From: Chloroflexota bacterium
Lineage (GTDB): Bacteria; Chloroflexota; Anaerolineae; Aggregatilineales; Phototrophicaceae
Assembly (NCBI GenBank): GCA_026709625.1
Contig: JAPOSR010000066.1
Span: 90,947-154,946 of the forward strand
DNA: 64,000 bases
Reading direction: 5' to 3'
In this document: positions 63,711 to 64,000 of the stretch, one piece after another
Numbering within the stretch: the stretch's first letter is position 1
Layout: each line of letters starts with the position of its first letter
Notes under the pieces: generated by a model
Told to the model about the DNA's origin: nothing
Seen by the model: only the letters and a program-made list of their open reading frames with translations
The model's database searches: none
Made by a program: the position numbers and the translations under genes

Positions 63711-64000
63711 TCAGCGTCCCAGCCAGCCGCCGTCGACAACTAGAATCTCGCCGTTGACATAATCAGACGCGGCTGATGCCAGGAAGACGGCTGGACCTTT
63801 GAAATCGTCGATCCGGCCCCAGCGCCCGGCCGGGACGCGCTCGGTGATGGCGCGGTAGCGTTCGGGGTCATTTTGCAGCGCTTCGGTGACATCGGTACGC
63901 ACATAACCGGGCGCGATGGCATTGACCTGCACGCCGCCGCTCGCCCATTCGTTCGCCAGCGCCTTCGTCAACTGTCCGATGCCGCCCTTGCTGGCTGCAT
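63711..64000 (-). CDS. Short-chain dehydrogenase, KduD-like (5' part outside window)
   Basis: About 96 C-terminal residues are visible, reading [19 protein letters not shown], then [28 protein letters not shown] and [23 protein letters not shown] holds the Lys of the YxxxK catalytic pair; the Tyr codon lies at the window edge. The sequence fits 2-deoxy-D-gluconate 3-dehydrogenase / KduD enzymes that act on sugar-acid intermediates. It converges on the GH117 gene with a 6-bp gap. Confidence 0.85.
   Translation of the reverse strand, partial: AASKGGIGQLTKALANEWASGGVQVNAIAPGYVRTDVTEALQNDPERYRAITERVPAGRWGRIDDFKGPAVFLASAASDYVNGEILVVDGGWLGR

Overview
The window looks like chromosomal DNA of a Chloroflexota bacterium, most likely class Anaerolineae. 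The basis is high-GC coding DNA on both strands, a cluster of very large integral-membrane GT-C proteins that includes the Chlor_Arch_YYY (DUF2298) and Agl23-like (TIGR03663-type) families shared by Chloroflexi and some archaea, and the gene order nusA-ylxR-infB-rbfA-nrnA-truB-ribF. No phage, plasmid, rRNA operon or CRISPR array is visible. Taxonomy below class is not resolved from sequence alone.

Layout. 1-5.6 kb: a GAF-PAS histidine kinase cut by the window edge, a ROK-family sugar kinase, mutS, and a sulfotransferase abutting mutS. 5.6-10.3 kb (minus strand): a GT-C membrane protein, a DUF1385/YqhQ protein and recJ, which carries an unusual in-frame insertion of about 333 bp. 10.3-13 kb (plus): fmt, a MATE exporter and a PspC protein. 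13-15.5 kb: malate dehydrogenase, a histidine phosphatase and two small unknown genes, the second overlapping era. 15.5-23.8 kb: era (plus) converges on the minus-strand translation/RNA operon nusA-ylxR-infB-rbfA-nrnA-truB-ribF, without rimP in front of nusA. 23.9-43.7 kb (minus): a 20-kb co-directional envelope glycosylation locus containing a GT4 glycosyltransferase, four start/stop-overlapping giant GT-C genes (including a 1963-residue fusion), an ECF sigma factor with a putative anti-sigma factor, and a GT-C/NHL-propeller fusion. A hairpin terminator closes it just before nusA. 43.8-51 kb: a zinc-ribbon membrane protein, tRNA-Gly(CCC), ribosomal protein L25, gyrA, a small membrane protein with its own promoter and terminator, birA with a coupled unknown gene, and two copies of a MITE-like inverted-repeat element. 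51.2-60.7 kb (minus): a second export/glycosylation run consisting of a tandem-XRE regulator, a GT-C protein, a two-gene ABC exporter with one degenerate ATP site, and another GT-C protein. 60.8-64 kb: a methyltransferase, a Uma2 endonuclease cassette bounded by a 26-bp direct duplication of the methyltransferase 3' end, a GH117-type glycoside hydrolase, and a partial KduD-like dehydrogenase.

How it fits together. Housekeeping modules for translation, repair, replication and biotin ligation alternate with an unusually heavy investment in polyprenyl-linked sugar transfer: eight GT-C proteins, one GT4, a sulfotransferase and an ABC exporter pair. The likely product is a complex surface glycan or heavily glycosylated envelope proteins, but no substrate can be read from sequence. 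The most unusual items are the glycosylation locus with its giant fusion and embedded ECF/anti-sigma pair, the recJ insertion, the MITE family and the Uma2 insertion cassette. Promoters repeatedly show an extended -10 of the form TGnTAnAAT, in one case placed so that the mRNA would be leaderless.
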